Assembly: GCF_014298075.1 (NCBI RefSeq)
Contig: NZ_CP060418.1
Location: forward strand, 3,224,001-3,288,000
Direction: 5' to 3'
DNA length: 64,000 bases
Source: Enterobacter sp. JUb54
GTDB lineage: Bacteria > Pseudomonadota > Gammaproteobacteria > Enterobacterales > Enterobacteriaceae
Notes under the pieces: model-generated
Database searches by the model: none
What the model was told of the DNA's origin: nothing
What the model saw: the letters and a program-made list of their open reading frames with translations, nothing else
Position numbers and translations under genes: made by a program
Shown here: positions 8,543 through 18,325 of the stretch, one piece after another
Layout: each line of letters opens with the position of its first letter
How positions within the stretch are numbered: the stretch's first letter is position 1

Positions 8543-9098
8543 TCTGCACCTCCTTTGCCTGGATCTGCTGATGTTCCTCGATAATCCGCAACGCGAAGCC
8601 GTTTACCAGCGATGCGTAGTCATGGCCTGCAACGCCGGGCCAGACGGCCAACGCAGAGAGCGTATCCTCACCGGTATTAATCAACCGGTGGGCGGTAAAT
8701 CCGGGAATAATATGCACGGACCCGACAGAAACCTTTTCGAGCCGCGCCTGTCCTTGCTCATTTTGCTGCAACAGCAAACCGCTACCGCGCAGGCCAAAGT
8801 AAACTTCGCCTTGCTCACGGCGGGCATGGTAATGCCCACGGGTCATAAAATACTCGTTGCCAACTTTCCCCGGATACAGATGGGTAACGCCGGTATACAG
8901 CTCCCCTTCGTCTGAAGGGGTATCAAACATTTCTACATCATAAACAACCTGCTCTCCCGCCATAGCCTGACGAGCCTGCTCATCGGCAAAAATACCGGCA
9001 AGATCGATGATGCGCGTTGACTTACCTAATAACGGACCATTGGAAAGTGCTCCACTGGCCCACGCCACCTGCGGTGGCTGGATAAAAGAAGGATTCAT
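8535..9098 (-). CDS. Archaeal-type cupin glucose-6-phosphate isomerase
   Basis: This 187-residue protein matches the archaeal (Thermococcales-type) cupin phosphoglucose isomerase in length and layout. It has YFMTRGHYHARREQGEVYFG with metal ligands His89, His91 and Glu98, then PGFTAHRLINTG with His137, then AVWPGVAGHDY before the C-terminal helix. The ligand positions are within one residue of those of the Pyrococcus enzyme (88, 90, 97, 136). The enzyme would interconvert an aldose 6-phosphate and fructose 6-phosphate, or a related pair. It is first in a two-gene unit with its own putative operator at 9140-9157. A standard enterobacterium already has an unrelated Pgi, so a special role is likely. 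Confidence 0.86.
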   Translation of the reverse strand: MNPSFIQPPQVAWASGALSNGPLLGKSTRIIDLAGIFADEQARQAMAGEQVVYDVEMFDTPSDEGELYTGVTHLYPGKVGNEYFMTRGHYHARREQGEVYFGLRGSGLLLQQNEQGQARLEKVSVGSVHIIPGFTAHRLINTGEDTLSALAVWPGVAGHDYASLVNGFALRIIEEHQQIQAKEVQNG

Positions 9099-9139
9099 GT
9101 TTGTCTCCGGCCCAAGGAGAACAGCAGAATCAGATTAGC

Positions 9140-9157
9140 AGATTAATCGATTAACCT
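9140..9157. promoter_or_regulatory. Putative LacI-family operator O3 before the cupin pair
   Basis: AGATTAATCGATTAACCT is the exact reverse complement of the operator at 3361-3378. It lies 41 bp upstream of the cupin gene start at 9098. A weak promoter could read TTCAAG, 17 bp, CTAATC on the reverse strand, which would put the operator in the spacer, but this promoter reading is uncertain. Confidence 0.75.
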
Positions 9158-9213
9158 TGAATGTATCACGTGGATTTGCCGTCGGTATCACAGAACCCAC
9201 GGCAGCATTGTCG

Positions 9214-9843
9214 CTATTCCAGCGTGTAGTTAACGATTAACTGCCCTTTTTTCATTTTCACCTGCAGTATCGTCACCTTGCCGAGCTCAGCCAGGCTGGC
9301 GACGTGCGTGCCGCCGCAGGGATAGCTCAGCATGTCGCCGAACCCGACCTTGCGCAGGCCATCGGCAAACGAGATCTGACGCGGTAAATGCTCTGTCTGC
9401 CAGGCTTCAACCTGCGCCAGCAACGCGCTGGCTTCGGGCAGCGACGCCTGTGCGCCGGCTTTGAAGGTGATCCGCCCTTCGCCAGGCCAATGATGAGCCT
9501 TGATGGGCTGCCAGCCAAAGCGTTCACCGGCCTGACCAATCAGATGCCCGGCAGAATGTAACCGGGCGTGCAGGTGCCTTTCTTCAGCATTCACCCGCAT
9601 GGTGACTTCCTCCAGGGGCAGCGGCTGCGAAACAATATGCACAATGCTATCGCCGCGTGCGCTAACGCTCTCTACGGGAATATCGCCGATCCAGCCGCGA
9701 TCGGCCGGTTGTCCGCCGCCCTGCGGGTGAAACAGGGTTTGATCCAGGGTGATGGCGTAGCGACCATCGGCTTCGGGCAGGCAGCCCAGTATCCGTGCGC
9801 GCCCTTCGGTCGCATCGCTGGTGTAATAAAGACGTTCAGTCAT
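9214..9843 (-). CDS. Alanyl-tRNA editing protein, AlaX type
   Basis: This 209-residue free-standing homologue of the AlaRS editing domain hydrolyses mischarged Ser- or Gly-tRNA(Ala). HPQGGGQPADRG, the HSAGH part of HARLHSAGHLIG and CGGTHV supply the HxxxH and CxxxH zinc ligands typical of AlaX. The N-terminal beta-barrel portion before HPQGGGQ is present, as in the medium-length AlaX-M class. It is divergent from a LysR gene (92-bp gap). No aminoacyl-tRNA synthetase domain is attached. It belongs to the accessory block between dapB and rihC, and its link to the sugar genes, if any, is not evident. Confidence 0.88.
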   Translation of the reverse strand: MTERLYYTSDATEGRARILGCLPEADGRYAITLDQTLFHPQGGGQPADRGWIGDIPVESVSARGDSIVHIVSQPLPLEEVTMRVNAEERHLHARLHSAGHLIGQAGERFGWQPIKAHHWPGEGRITFKAGAQASLPEASALLAQVEAWQTEHLPRQISFADGLRKVGFGDMLSYPCGGTHVASLAELGKVTILQVKMKKGQLIVNYTLE

Positions 9844-9935
9844 GGTTGTCCTCCTCTCTGTCAGGACAGTATATTGATATTACGCATGACGATAATCCCG
9901 TCATCCATCAATGGACCTTTGCCTGATGAGCACAA

Positions 9936-10838
9936 ATGAATCTTAATTTACTGCCCGACCTTGCCCTGTTTGTGCAGATTGTCGACCACGGCAGCTTCTC
10001 CGCCGTCGCCCGGCTGAACGGGGTCACGCCATCGGCGATCAGCCGCAGCGTCTCGCGGCTTGAACATGAGATGGGTTGCAAACTGCTGCAGCGCAGTACG
10101 CGTAAATTACGCCTGAGCGATGCCGGGGAATCGGTCTATAGCCACGCGCTGGAGATGCTGGCGTCGGCCCGCCAGGCGATGGACTCCGCCAGCAGTACCC
10201 AGGAGGTAGCGCAGGGCAAACTCACGCTCAGCGTGCCTAAAGCCGTCGGTCGCTTCGTGATTCATCCGCTGATGACCGAGTTTCTCGATCGCTATCCGGA
10301 AGTGGATGTCTGCCTGCGGCTCGAAGACCGCTATCTGGATTTGATTGACGATGGTATCGATCTGGCGCTGCGCATTACCCATACGCCTTCTCCGGGGCTG
10401 CACGGCAAGCCGTTAATGCCGGTGACGCACATTATCTGCGCCACTCCGGACTACTTATGCCAGCACGGCACGCCGCAGACGCCAGCTGACCTGCGTCACC
10501 ACAGCTGTATCAGCCTCGGCGAAACTCCGGCCGACTCACGCTGGAAATTCCGTCAGGCGGGCAAAACGGACACCATTGAGACTCACGGACGCTACGCCGC
10601 CAACCATACCGCGGTACGCCTGGACGCGGTGAAGCAACATTTGGGGATCGGCAGCCTGCCGCTGTTTACCGCCCGCGAGGCGCTGGAGCGCGGGGAGATC
10701 GTGCAGGTACTGGCGCAATGGGAGTTTATCAGCAGCTATAGCGGCCAGCTGTGGCTGCTGTGGTCGGGCAATAAGCATATGCCCGCCAGAATGCGGGCCA
10801 TGATCGATTACCTGAGCGAGAAGATTTACCGTCGCTAG
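9936..10838 (+). CDS. LysR-family transcriptional regulator
   Basis: This 300-residue LTTR has its N-terminal winged helix at about residues 8-65 (FVQIVDHGSFSAVARLNGVT, PSAISRSVSRLEHEMG). An effector-binding domain begins near residue 90 (GKLTLSVPKAVGRFVIHPL) and contains DGIDLALRI. It resembles the large CrgA/AaeR-like group. It is divergent from alaX across 92 bp, the usual arrangement for a regulator and its target, and convergent with rihC, with only 6 bp between the ends. The target and ligand are not known. Confidence 0.9.
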   Translation: MNLNLLPDLALFVQIVDHGSFSAVARLNGVTPSAISRSVSRLEHEMGCKLLQRSTRKLRLSDAGESVYSHALEMLASARQAMDSASSTQEVAQGKLTLSVPKAVGRFVIHPLMTEFLDRYPEVDVCLRLEDRYLDLIDDGIDLALRITHTPSPGLHGKPLMPVTHIICATPDYLCQHGTPQTPADLRHHSCISLGETPADSRWKFRQAGKTDTIETHGRYAANHTAVRLDAVKQHLGIGSLPLFTAREALERGEIVQVLAQWEFISSYSGQLWLLWSGNKHMPARMRAMIDYLSEKIYRR

Positions 10839-10844
10839 CGCCGC

Positions 10845-11759
10845 TTACGGTGCCAGAGACAGCACCTCCGCGGCCCAGCGCTGGAAACCGGCGACATCAA
10901 GATCCAGTGCTACCTGCGCGTTCGCTGGCTGGCCCAGGCGCCCTTCGATGTCGACAACGGTGGTACCGGCGGTCCAGGTTCCTTGCGTTTCCACCGCCAC
11001 AAAACACGGTTTGAGCGTAAACAGCTCCGGGCGAACCAACCACGCAATGGCGCACAGGTCATGCATACGCAGGCCGCTGCTCATGCTGCCGCTGCGATAG
11101 TGGCTGAATAACGCATGGAGCATTTTCCCGGTCTTGTTCAACGCAGGCAGCGTCGCCAGATAGTCGGGCGCCAGTAGCGCCTGGTTCGTCACGTCCAGGC
11201 CGCACATGACGATCTCCAGACCGCTGCGGAACACCTGAGCTGCCGCCTCCGGGTCAATGGCAATATTAAACTCCGCGTTGGGCGTGAAGTTGCCGCGCCC
11301 GGCGGACCCGCCCATGATCACCAGCCGGCGAATGTTAAAGCGGCATTCCGGGTACTGCGTCAGCAGCAACGCAATATTAGTCAGCGGACCAATCGCCACC
11401 AGCGTGACAGGCTCCGGGGCATGCATCAGCGCATCGCGAATCGCCTGAAAAGCCGGTTTCGGCAGCGGCTGGCAATCGTGCTCGACAAAATCATACCCTT
11501 CCATGCCGGATTCGCCGTGTACCGAGGCCGCGTCGCGTAGCGGACGTACCAACGGCATTGACGCGCCCTGGGCAAGCGGCACATCGGCCCCCCAGAAATG
11601 CAGCAGCTGCAGCGCGTTGCGGGTGGTTTTTTCCACCGACACGTTGCCCGCGACCGTGGTCATCAATTGCAGATCCAGCTCGGGGGCAAACAACGCCGCG
11701 GCTATTGCCGCCGCATCGTCGATGCCGGGATCGGTATCAAGAATGATCGGTAAGCGCAT
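10845..11759 (-). CDS. rihC: Ribonucleoside hydrolase RihC
   Basis: This is a 304-residue nonspecific nucleoside hydrolase that cleaves purine and pyrimidine ribonucleosides to base and ribose. The N-terminus [17 protein letters not shown] holds the calcium-binding aspartate cluster, and [13 protein letters not shown] and [10 protein letters not shown] are family-typical. An in-frame extension upstream runs through the ispH terminator, so the ATG at 11757-11759 was chosen; it gives the same length as E. coli RihC. A terminator hairpin ends only about 10 bp before this start, so expression may depend on read-through from ispH or a weak promoter. Confidence 0.96.
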   Translation of the reverse strand: MRLPIILDTDPGIDDAAAIAAALFAPELDLQLMTTVAGNVSVEKTTRNALQLLHFWGADVPLAQGASMPLVRPLRDAASVHGESGMEGYDFVEHDCQPLPKPAFQAIRDALMHAPEPVTLVAIGPLTNIALLLTQYPECRFNIRRLVIMGGSAGRGNFTPNAEFNIAIDPEAAAQVFRSGLEIVMCGLDVTNQALLAPDYLATLPALNKTGKMLHALFSHYRSGSMSSGLRMHDLCAIAWLVRPELFTLKPCFVAVETQGTWTAGTTVVDIEGRLGQPANAQVALDLDVAGFQRWAAEVLSLAP

Positions 11760-11768
11760 GGTTTCTCC

Positions 11769-11800
11769 AAAAAAAATGCCAGACATTAAGTCTGGCATCT
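11769..11800 (-). terminator. Terminator between ispH and rihC
   Basis: On the reverse strand ATGCCAGAC / GTCTGGCAT forms a stem followed by eight T residues. The T tract runs into the ribosome-binding region of rihC, so the structure may both terminate the ispH operon and limit rihC expression. Confidence 0.85.
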
Positions 11801-11824
11801 TCTCACAACAGGGAACCAAAGAAC

Positions 11825-12775
11825 TTATTCTACTTCACGGACATCAACCCGCAGTTCTTTCGGTACTTCGAAAACAATGTTCTCTTCACGGCCTTCCAGC
11901 GGCACCGCTTCACCGCCGCCCAGCTCCTGGAGGCGCGAAATCACATTCTGCACCAGAATATCCGGCGCCGACGCGCCCGCGGTCACGCCCACGCATGTGG
12001 CCGCTTTGACCCACGCTTCCTGAATATCGGTGGCGTCGTCAATCAGATAGGCGGCTTTCCCCATCCGCTGAGCCAGCTCCGCGAGACGGTTCGAGTTAGA
12101 GGAGTTTTTCGACCCCACCACCAGCACCACATCGGCCTGTTCAGCCAGCGCGCGGACCGCTTCCTGACGGTTGGTGGTGGCGTAACAAATATCATCTTTA
12201 CGCGGCCCGACGATTTTCGGGAAGCGTTCACGCAGGGCATCAATGACCTCAGAGGTATCATCGACCGAGAGCGTGGTCTGGGTCATAAACGACAGTTTGG
12301 CGTCATTTTTCACGTCCAACGTCCAGACATCATCCGGCGACTCTACCAGGTACATTCCCCCTTGCGGGTTGCTGTACTGGCCCATCGTCCCTTCGACTTC
12401 CGGGTGACCGGCATGGCCAATCAGGATCGACTCTTCACCACGACGGCTGGCACGGGCGACTTCCATATGCACTTTGGTCACCAGCGGGCAGGTCGCGTCA
12501 AAGACCGTCAGATCGCGGCTTTTGGCTTCGTTGCGTACCGCCTGAGACACGCCATGTGCGGAGAAAATCAGGATCGCGCCGTCCGGCACTTCGCTAATCT
12601 GCTCGATGAAAATAGCGCCGCGCTGCCGCAGGCTATCGACCACATAGCGGTTATGCACCACTTCATGACGCACATAAATCGGCGCGCCATAGAGGGTCAG
12701 CGCGTTTTCGACAATGCTGATAGCGCGGTCAACGCCGGCGCAAAAGCCGCGCGGGTTAGCCAACAGGATCTGCAT
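11825..12775 (-). CDS. ispH: 4-hydroxy-3-methylbut-2-enyl diphosphate reductase
   Basis: IspH is the [4Fe-4S] enzyme that makes IPP and DMAPP in the last step of the MEP pathway. The protein has 316 residues. The N-terminus [19 protein letters not shown] has the first cluster cysteine (Cys12); [12 protein letters not shown] and [15 protein letters not shown] supply the other two. The ATG at 12775 gives the E. coli length; the longer reading overlaps fkpB. It starts one base after the fkpB stop and is last in the ribF-ileS-lspA-fkpB-ispH operon. Confidence 0.98.
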   Translation of the reverse strand: MQILLANPRGFCAGVDRAISIVENALTLYGAPIYVRHEVVHNRYVVDSLRQRGAIFIEQISEVPDGAILIFSAHGVSQAVRNEAKSRDLTVFDATCPLVTKVHMEVARASRRGEESILIGHAGHPEVEGTMGQYSNPQGGMYLVESPDDVWTLDVKNDAKLSFMTQTTLSVDDTSEVIDALRERFPKIVGPRKDDICYATTNRQEAVRALAEQADVVLVVGSKNSSNSNRLAELAQRMGKAAYLIDDATDIQEAWVKAATCVGVTAGASAPDILVQNVISRLQELGGGEAVPLEGREENIVFEVPKELRVDVREVE

Positions 12776-12776
12776 T

Positions 12777-13226
12777 TTACTCCTCCAGCGCCGGATCGAT
12801 TTCCAGCACTTCAATATCAAAATGGACGGTGCGCCCGGCCAGCGGGTGGTTGAAATCAACGGTGATCGAATCGCCGTTCACTTCACGGATCACGCCAGGC
12901 ATTTCGCTGCCATCCATTGCGGTAAAGAGCATAATTGCGCCGATTTCCGGCTCGCCCGCGTCGATAAATTCACGACGTGAGAAGTACTGGATAAGATCCG
13001 GGCTTGGCACGCCAAATGCGGCATCCGGCTCCAGGGAAAAGGTGGTTTTATCCCCCGCTTTCAGCCCCAGAAGATGCTGCTCCAGACCTTCAGAAAGAGA
13101 CCCGTCGCCGAGACGAAACAGCGCAGGTTTACCGTTATTACGCGTAGACTCCGCGGTGGAACCATCATCCAGTTTCAGCGTGAAGTGCACCAGCACCGCG
13201 CTGTTGCTCTGTACAGAGTTAGACAT
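12777..13226 (-). CDS. fkpB: FKBP-type peptidyl-prolyl isomerase FkpB (SlpA)
   Basis: This 149-residue FKBP/SlyD-like prolyl isomerase has an inserted-in-flap chaperone domain. [39 protein letters not shown] and [15 protein letters not shown] are the typical stretches. The ATG at 13226 ([11 protein letters not shown]) matches the E. coli start. It lies between lspA and ispH in the same direction. The gap to lspA contains a GC-rich REP-like palindrome. Confidence 0.96.
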   Translation of the reverse strand: MSNSVQSNSAVLVHFTLKLDDGSTAESTRNNGKPALFRLGDGSLSEGLEQHLLGLKAGDKTTFSLEPDAAFGVPSPDLIQYFSRREFIDAGEPEIGAIMLFTAMDGSEMPGVIREVNGDSITVDFNHPLAGRTVHFDIEVLEIDPALEE

Positions 13227-13305
13227 GCAGGTTTGCTCTAAGTTTTTATTTGTATTGACCCCGCCGCGCCGAATAGCGCGCTGGCAGGGCAAACTTATCA
13301 TGAAG

Positions 13306-13332
13306 GCCGGGTCAGCGCGAACGCGACCCGGC
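13306..13332. repeat. REP-like extragenic palindrome between lspA and fkpB
   Basis: GCCGGGTC and GACCCGGC arms enclose an 11-base loop. The same GCCGGGT/ACCCGGC core occurs between deoB and deoD (53914-53941). It sits inside the operon, so it may modulate mRNA stability rather than end transcription. Confidence 0.5.
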
Positions 13333-13340
13333 AGGGATCA

Positions 13341-13838
13341 TCAGGCGGTTTTTTTGGCAGCGCCTGGTAAAAAACCTTCCAGCACAATCAGCGCCGCGCC
13401 GATGCAAATCGCGGTATCGGCCAGATTGAACGTGGCGAAGTGCCAGTCTCCGACATAAAAATCAATCATATCGACGACAAAGCCATGCCACAGTCTGTCG
13501 AACAGATTCCCCAGCGCGCCACCAATAATCAGCGCGTAGGCAATGTTGTTCAGCTTTTGTGTGGCCTTTGAGCGGTACATCAATACCGCCAGAATCACGC
13601 AGATACCGATGGCGATGCCGGCGAAGAACCAGCGCTGCCAGCCCCCGCTATCGGCCAGGAAGCTAAAAGCCGCACCATAGTTACGCGCATAATGCAGATT
13701 AAGCGACGGGAACAGCGATACCGTATCCCCCAGAGCGAAGTTCTGGAGGATCAGGAATTTGCTGCCCAGATCGATAATCAGCACGGCTACGACGACCCAA
13801 AGCCAGCGTAGCCCCGTTGAACAGACAGATTTACTCAT
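13341..13838 (-). CDS. lspA: Lipoprotein signal peptidase (signal peptidase II)
   Basis: This 165-residue inner-membrane aspartyl protease removes signal peptides from diacylglyceryl prolipoproteins. Four membrane segments are evident (about 12-28, 68-86, 96-112, 138-156). The two catalytic aspartates lie in VVDMIDFY (Asp123) and FNLADTAI (Asp141). The start codon overlaps the ileS stop (TGATG), so translation is coupled to ileS. The arrangement ileS-lspA-fkpB-ispH is conserved in enterobacteria. Confidence 0.98.
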   Translation of the reverse strand: MSKSVCSTGLRWLWVVVAVLIIDLGSKFLILQNFALGDTVSLFPSLNLHYARNYGAAFSFLADSGGWQRWFFAGIAIGICVILAVLMYRSKATQKLNNIAYALIIGGALGNLFDRLWHGFVVDMIDFYVGDWHFATFNLADTAICIGAALIVLEGFLPGAAKKTA

Positions 13839-16654
13839 CAGGCAAACTTACGTTGTTCGCCGTCACCGGCGACGTTGCTGACACAGCGACCGCAGATTTC
13901 TGCGTGTTCCGCTACCTTGCCGATATCACTGGTGTAATGCCAGCAACGCGGGCATTTTTCGCCCTCGGCTTTGCTCAACACGACTTTCAGGCCTTTCAGC
14001 AGTTCACTCTGCCAGGCGTCCGCCGGAGCCTGGGCATCTTCGACAACTTTCGCCCCGGAGGTCAACAGGACAAATCGTAATTCCTCGCCCAGCGCGTTCA
14101 GCTTCGCCGCCAGTCCGGCGTCGGCATACAGCGTTACCGCTGCTTCCAGAGAACCGCCTACCAGCTTGTCAGCACGCGCCTGTTCGATAACCTTGTTGAC
14201 TTCGCCACGCACCTGCAGCAGCTCGTCCCAGAAGCCGTCGTTCATCACTTCGTTGTCGGCCAGGCCGAACAGACCTTCATACCATTCACCGGTGAAGACG
14301 TATTTCTCGCGGGAACCTGGCAGGTAACCCCAGATTTCATCGGCGGTGAAGGACATGATCGGCGCCATCCAGCGCACCAGCGCTTCCACGATATGGAACA
14401 GCGCGGTCTGACAGCTGCGGCGCGCCACGCTATCCGCTTTCGCGGTGTACTGGCGATCCTTGATGATGTCGAGATAGAACGAGCCCATTTCGATGGAGCA
14501 GAAGCGCATCAGGCGCTGCACCACTTCGTGGAAATCGTAAGATTCATAGGCTTTCAGGATGTCTTCCTGTGCCGCTTGCGCGCAGCCTACCGCCCAGCGA
14601 TCGAGCACCACCATCTCTTCCGGTTTCACCATGTCTTTTACCGGATCGAAACCGTTAAGGTTCGCCAGCAGGAAGCGCGCGGTGTTACGGATACGACGAT
14701 AGCTGTCGGCAGCACGTTTGAGGATCTCATCGGAGACCGCCATCTCGCCGGTGTAGTCGGTGGAAGCCACCCACAGGCGCAGAATGTCGGCACCCAGTTT
14801 GTTCATCACATCCTGCGGCGAAACGGTGTTGCCGATGGACTTGGACATTTTACGGCCCTGGCCATCAACGGTGAAGCCGTGGGTCAGTACCTGACGGTAA
14901 GGCGCTTTGCCTTTCATCGCCGTGGAGATCATCAGCGAGGACATGAACCAGCCACGATGCTGGTCAGAACCTTCCAGATACATATCGGCGGCATGACCGG
15001 AGAACTCCGGACGCACGTCAACGACGGAGGAGTGGGTAGACCCGGAGTCGAACCACACGTCCAGGGTATCCGGCACTTTCTCGTAGCTATCGGCGTCGGC
15101 GCCAAGGATGTCGCGCGCGTCGAGATCCCACCAGGCCTGAATGCCGTCGGTTTCTACACGTTTAGCGACTTCTTCCATCAGCTCCAGCGTGCGCGGATGC
15201 AGTTCCTGAGTCTCTTTGTGTACAAACAGGGACATCGGTACGCCCCAGGTACGCTGACGAGAGATACACCAGTCAGGACGGTTAGCAACCATTGATTCAA
15301 TACGCGCCTGGCCCCAGTCCGGGATCCACTGCACGCCTTTGATCTCTTTCAGCGACTGCGCGCGCAGGCCTTTCTGATCCATGCTGACGAACCACTGCGG
15401 TGTCGCCCGGAAGATGATCGGCGACTTGTGGCGCCAGCAGCATGGATAGCTGTGCTGCATTTTTTCAACGTGCAGCAGCGCACCGCTTTCACGCAGCATC
15501 TCAACGATGATGTCGTTCGCTTTAAAGACATTAATGCCGTCCAGCGCCGGGTAAGTCCCCGCCAGGTAAGCACCATCCGGTCCTACCGGGTTGGCGATTT
15601 CCAGACCGTACTTCTGGCTGATGGTGTAGTCATCCGGACCGTGGCCGCCGGCGGTATGCACCGCACCGGTACCCGCATCCAGAGTCACGTGATCGCCGAG
15701 GATCGCCGGCACGTCAAAGCCGAGGAACGGATGCTTAAAGCGCATCAGTTCGAGTTGATCGCCCTGCACCGTCGCCAGGATGGTGTAATCCGCGATGCCC
15801 GCGCGTTTCATCACGCTTTCAACCAGGTCTTTCGCCACAATCAGCGCCTGACCGTCAACCTGCACCAGCGCATAGTCGAATTCCGCAGACAGGGAGATTG
15901 CGCGGTTTGCCGGCAGGGTCCACGGGGTTGTGGTCCAGATAACCAGGGAAACCGGACCGTTGACGTCGGCCACGCCGAATTTCGCCAGCACCGCCGCTTT
16001 GTCTACCGCGTTGAAAGCCACATCGATAGACGGAGACGTTTTGTCGTAGTATTCCACTTCGGCTTCCGCCAGCGCGGAACGGCAGTCTACGCACCAGTGC
16101 ACCGGCTTCGCGCCTTTGTGCAGGTGACCGTTGCCGATGATTTTACCCAGCGCACGGATGATGTTGGCTTCGGTTTTGAAGTCCATGGTCAGGTACGGAC
16201 GCGACCAGTCACCCAGCACACCCAGGCGAATAAAGTCTTTACGCTGCCCGTCAACCTGCGTCGCCGCATATTCACGGCACTTGGCGCGGAATTCCGCGGC
16301 GGTGAATTTCTCACCTGGCTTGCCGTATTCCTGCTCGACTTTCAGCTCGATCGGCAGACCGTGGCAGTCCCAACCCGGAACGTATGGGGAATCATAGCCC
16401 GTCAGCCCTTTGGACTTAACGATAATGTCTTTGAGAATCTTGTTAACCGAGTGACCAATATGAATGCTGCCATTCGCATATGGAGGGCCATCATGCAGAA
16501 TGAAGGTTTTTTTGCCTTTTTTCGCTGCACGGATGATGCCGTACAGGTCATCATCGGTCCAACGCGCCAGCATTCCCGGTTCGCGCTTGGCGAGATCGCC
16601 ACGCATCGGGAACCCTGTTTCCGGCAAATTCAGGGTCGATTTATAGTCACTCAT
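13838..16654 (-). CDS. ileS: Isoleucyl-tRNA synthetase
   Basis: IleS charges tRNA(Ile) and edits Val-tRNA(Ile). The protein has 938 residues, as in E. coli. The class I signatures are present: [15 protein letters not shown] (HIGH motif) near residue 60 and KMSKSIGN (KMSKS) near 600. The large CP1 editing insertion lies between them, and a C-terminal zinc-binding cluster begins CPRCWHY and ends with CGRCV. The ATG at 16654 ([20 protein letters not shown]) was chosen over an upstream in-frame start. It lies 44 bp downstream of ribF in the same operon. Confidence 0.98.
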   Translation of the reverse strand: MSDYKSTLNLPETGFPMRGDLAKREPGMLARWTDDDLYGIIRAAKKGKKTFILHDGPPYANGSIHIGHSVNKILKDIIVKSKGLTGYDSPYVPGWDCHGLPIELKVEQEYGKPGEKFTAAEFRAKCREYAATQVDGQRKDFIRLGVLGDWSRPYLTMDFKTEANIIRALGKIIGNGHLHKGAKPVHWCVDCRSALAEAEVEYYDKTSPSIDVAFNAVDKAAVLAKFGVADVNGPVSLVIWTTTPWTLPANRAISLSAEFDYALVQVDGQALIVAKDLVESVMKRAGIADYTILATVQGDQLELMRFKHPFLGFDVPAILGDHVTLDAGTGAVHTAGGHGPDDYTISQKYGLEIANPVGPDGAYLAGTYPALDGINVFKANDIIVEMLRESGALLHVEKMQHSYPCCWRHKSPIIFRATPQWFVSMDQKGLRAQSLKEIKGVQWIPDWGQARIESMVANRPDWCISRQRTWGVPMSLFVHKETQELHPRTLELMEEVAKRVETDGIQAWWDLDARDILGADADSYEKVPDTLDVWFDSGSTHSSVVDVRPEFSGHAADMYLEGSDQHRGWFMSSLMISTAMKGKAPYRQVLTHGFTVDGQGRKMSKSIGNTVSPQDVMNKLGADILRLWVASTDYTGEMAVSDEILKRAADSYRRIRNTARFLLANLNGFDPVKDMVKPEEMVVLDRWAVGCAQAAQEDILKAYESYDFHEVVQRLMRFCSIEMGSFYLDIIKDRQYTAKADSVARRSCQTALFHIVEALVRWMAPIMSFTADEIWGYLPGSREKYVFTGEWYEGLFGLADNEVMNDGFWDELLQVRGEVNKVIEQARADKLVGGSLEAAVTLYADAGLAAKLNALGEELRFVLLTSGAKVVEDAQAPADAWQSELLKGLKVVLSKAEGEKCPRCWHYTSDIGKVAEHAEICGRCVSNVAGDGEQRKFA

Positions 16655-16698
16655 CAGATTCTCGGTTCCGTATTTCGGTTTGATAAACACCAACAGGC

Positions 16699-17637
16699 TT
16701 ATGCCTGCCTGGCCAGCCCAAAGAACTCGCGGGCCGTTAACTCATCTCGTGCAATTTGCGCCTTTAGCTCATCAAGCGACGCAAATCGCTGCTCGTTACG
16801 TATTTTCTTACGCAGTATTACATCTATATGGCGACCATAGAGGTCCATTACAACGTCCAGAAGATGCACTTCCAGCTGCTGGCGCACGCCGGCAACCGTT
16901 GGACGGGTGCCAATATTGGCGACGCCCACTAGCGGTTTGTCGCCTAAGCCTGTTACTTCAACCGCATAGACCCCTTTCACCGGGGAAACCTGACGGCGCA
17001 GCGGTAGGTTCGCCGTCGGAAAACCAATGGTGCGCCCCAGCTCATCGCCGTGAACCACTCGCCCGGATATAGCAAAAGGATGTCCCAGCAGGGTTTCAGC
17101 CTGTTCGAGGTCGTCATCCGCCAGCGCCTGACGCACCGCGGTGCTGCTGATACGCACCCCGCCTTCACAAAAGGTTTGGGTACTGGTTACGTCAAAGCCG
17201 TATTCTGTTCCTGCTTTTTGTAATAGCAAGAAATCCCCCTGGCGACCAGCGCCAAAGCGGAAATCATCGCCGACCGCAAGGAACTGCACGCCCAAACGGC
17301 GCACCAGCAGTTCACTGATAAAATCCTGGGCGGTCAGCGCGGCAAAGCGTCGGTCAAAACGCACGCACAGCACATAGTCAACGCCGCTCTCAGCCAGATA
17401 GCTCAGTTTTTCCCGTAGCCGCGTTAAACGCGCGGGTGCTTTATCGGCTGCGAACAACTCCAGCGGCTGTGGTTCGAAAATCATCACCACCACCGGTAAA
17501 CCACGCTGGCGGCCCTCTGCGCGCAAACGCTGCAGCAGCGCCTGATGCCCGCGATGCACACCGTCAAAATTACCAATGGTCAGCACGCACCCGTGCGGCG
17601 CCTGACTGAGATTATGTATGCCGCGTATCAGCTTCAT
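16699..17637 (-). CDS. ribF: Bifunctional riboflavin kinase / FAD synthetase
   Basis: This 312-residue enzyme makes FMN and then FAD. The N-terminal FMN adenylyltransferase domain has [14 protein letters not shown] (the HxGH nucleotidyltransferase motif) and [10 protein letters not shown]. The C-terminal flavokinase domain has [13 protein letters not shown] and GVYAVEV. The ATG at 17637 ([14 protein letters not shown]) gives one residue fewer than E. coli RibF. It is first in the ribF-ileS-lspA-fkpB-ispH run and is divergent from rpsT. Confidence 0.97.
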   Translation of the reverse strand: MKLIRGIHNLSQAPHGCVLTIGNFDGVHRGHQALLQRLRAEGRQRGLPVVVMIFEPQPLELFAADKAPARLTRLREKLSYLAESGVDYVLCVRFDRRFAALTAQDFISELLVRRLGVQFLAVGDDFRFGAGRQGDFLLLQKAGTEYGFDVTSTQTFCEGGVRISSTAVRQALADDDLEQAETLLGHPFAISGRVVHGDELGRTIGFPTANLPLRRQVSPVKGVYAVEVTGLGDKPLVGVANIGTRPTVAGVRQQLEVHLLDVVMDLYGRHIDVILRKKIRNEQRFASLDELKAQIARDELTAREFFGLARQA

Positions 17638-17891
17638 GTCTGGCTCAAAACAGTGAAAATCGTCCGAGTATACCTTGTACAACTGACGACGTTAACCAGC
17701 GATTGCACCTCTTCACCGAAAGATCCCGGTAATTCATCAACTCAGCGTAGGAATGCGGCAAAAACTCGCCGGGGTCATCGATTTTTATGGTGGAAAGGCT
17801 GTATTCGCCAGCAACAAGCTGGTAGAATCTTGCGCCATCACTACGTAATAAAGCGTTGTTGTTTTAAGCGGCGCTTATTTGCACAAATCCA

Positions 17892-17920
17892 TTGACAAAA
17901 GAAGGCTAAACGGGCATTCT
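17892..17920 (+). promoter_or_regulatory. rpsT promoter (P2 type)
   Basis: TTGACA (17892-17897) and CATTCT (17915-17920) are spaced by 17 bp and followed by a GC-rich discriminator CCTCGGCC, typical of stringently controlled ribosomal-protein promoters. The 330-bp gap 17638-17967 holds this promoter and presumably the ribF promoter. No small gene such as E. coli yaaY is recognisable there. Confidence 0.75.
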
Positions 17921-17946
17921 CCTCGGCCTTTGAATTGTCCATATAG

Positions 17947-18231
<285 letters not shown>

Positions 18232-18252
18232 TCGCCCGTCTGTTATCGCTTT

Positions 18253-18281
18253 GAAAAAAACCCGCGAAAGCGGGTTTTTTT
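18253..18281 (+). terminator. Rho-independent terminator of rpsT
   Basis: The CCCGC GAAA GCGGG tetraloop hairpin is followed by seven T residues and preceded by an A-run. It lies about 25 bp past the rpsT stop. The A-run means it can also work on the reverse strand for nhaR read-through. Confidence 0.92.
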
Positions 18282-18325
18282 ATGCCTGTTATCCGCGCCC
18301 GGCAACGCCGGCCGCGCGCAATACT

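Noticed and set aside
9158-9213. A CRP site before the cupin genes (CGTGATACATTCAAG)
   Set aside because: The half-site spacing is one base short and the right half is poor; it does not meet the TGTGA-N6-TCACA pattern.
2181-10838. The accessory block as an integrated mobile element
   Set aside because: No integrase, transposase, tRNA, direct repeats or att-like ends were seen at the borders. The codon usage appears like that of the neighbours, so recent transfer on a mobile element is not supported, although older acquisition is possible.
15428-16840. A 470-codon open frame on the plus strand over ileS and the ribF 3' end
   Set aside because: It is antisense to two essential genes, has no known domain and an odd composition rich in His, Arg and Gln, which reflects reverse reading of GC-rich codons.
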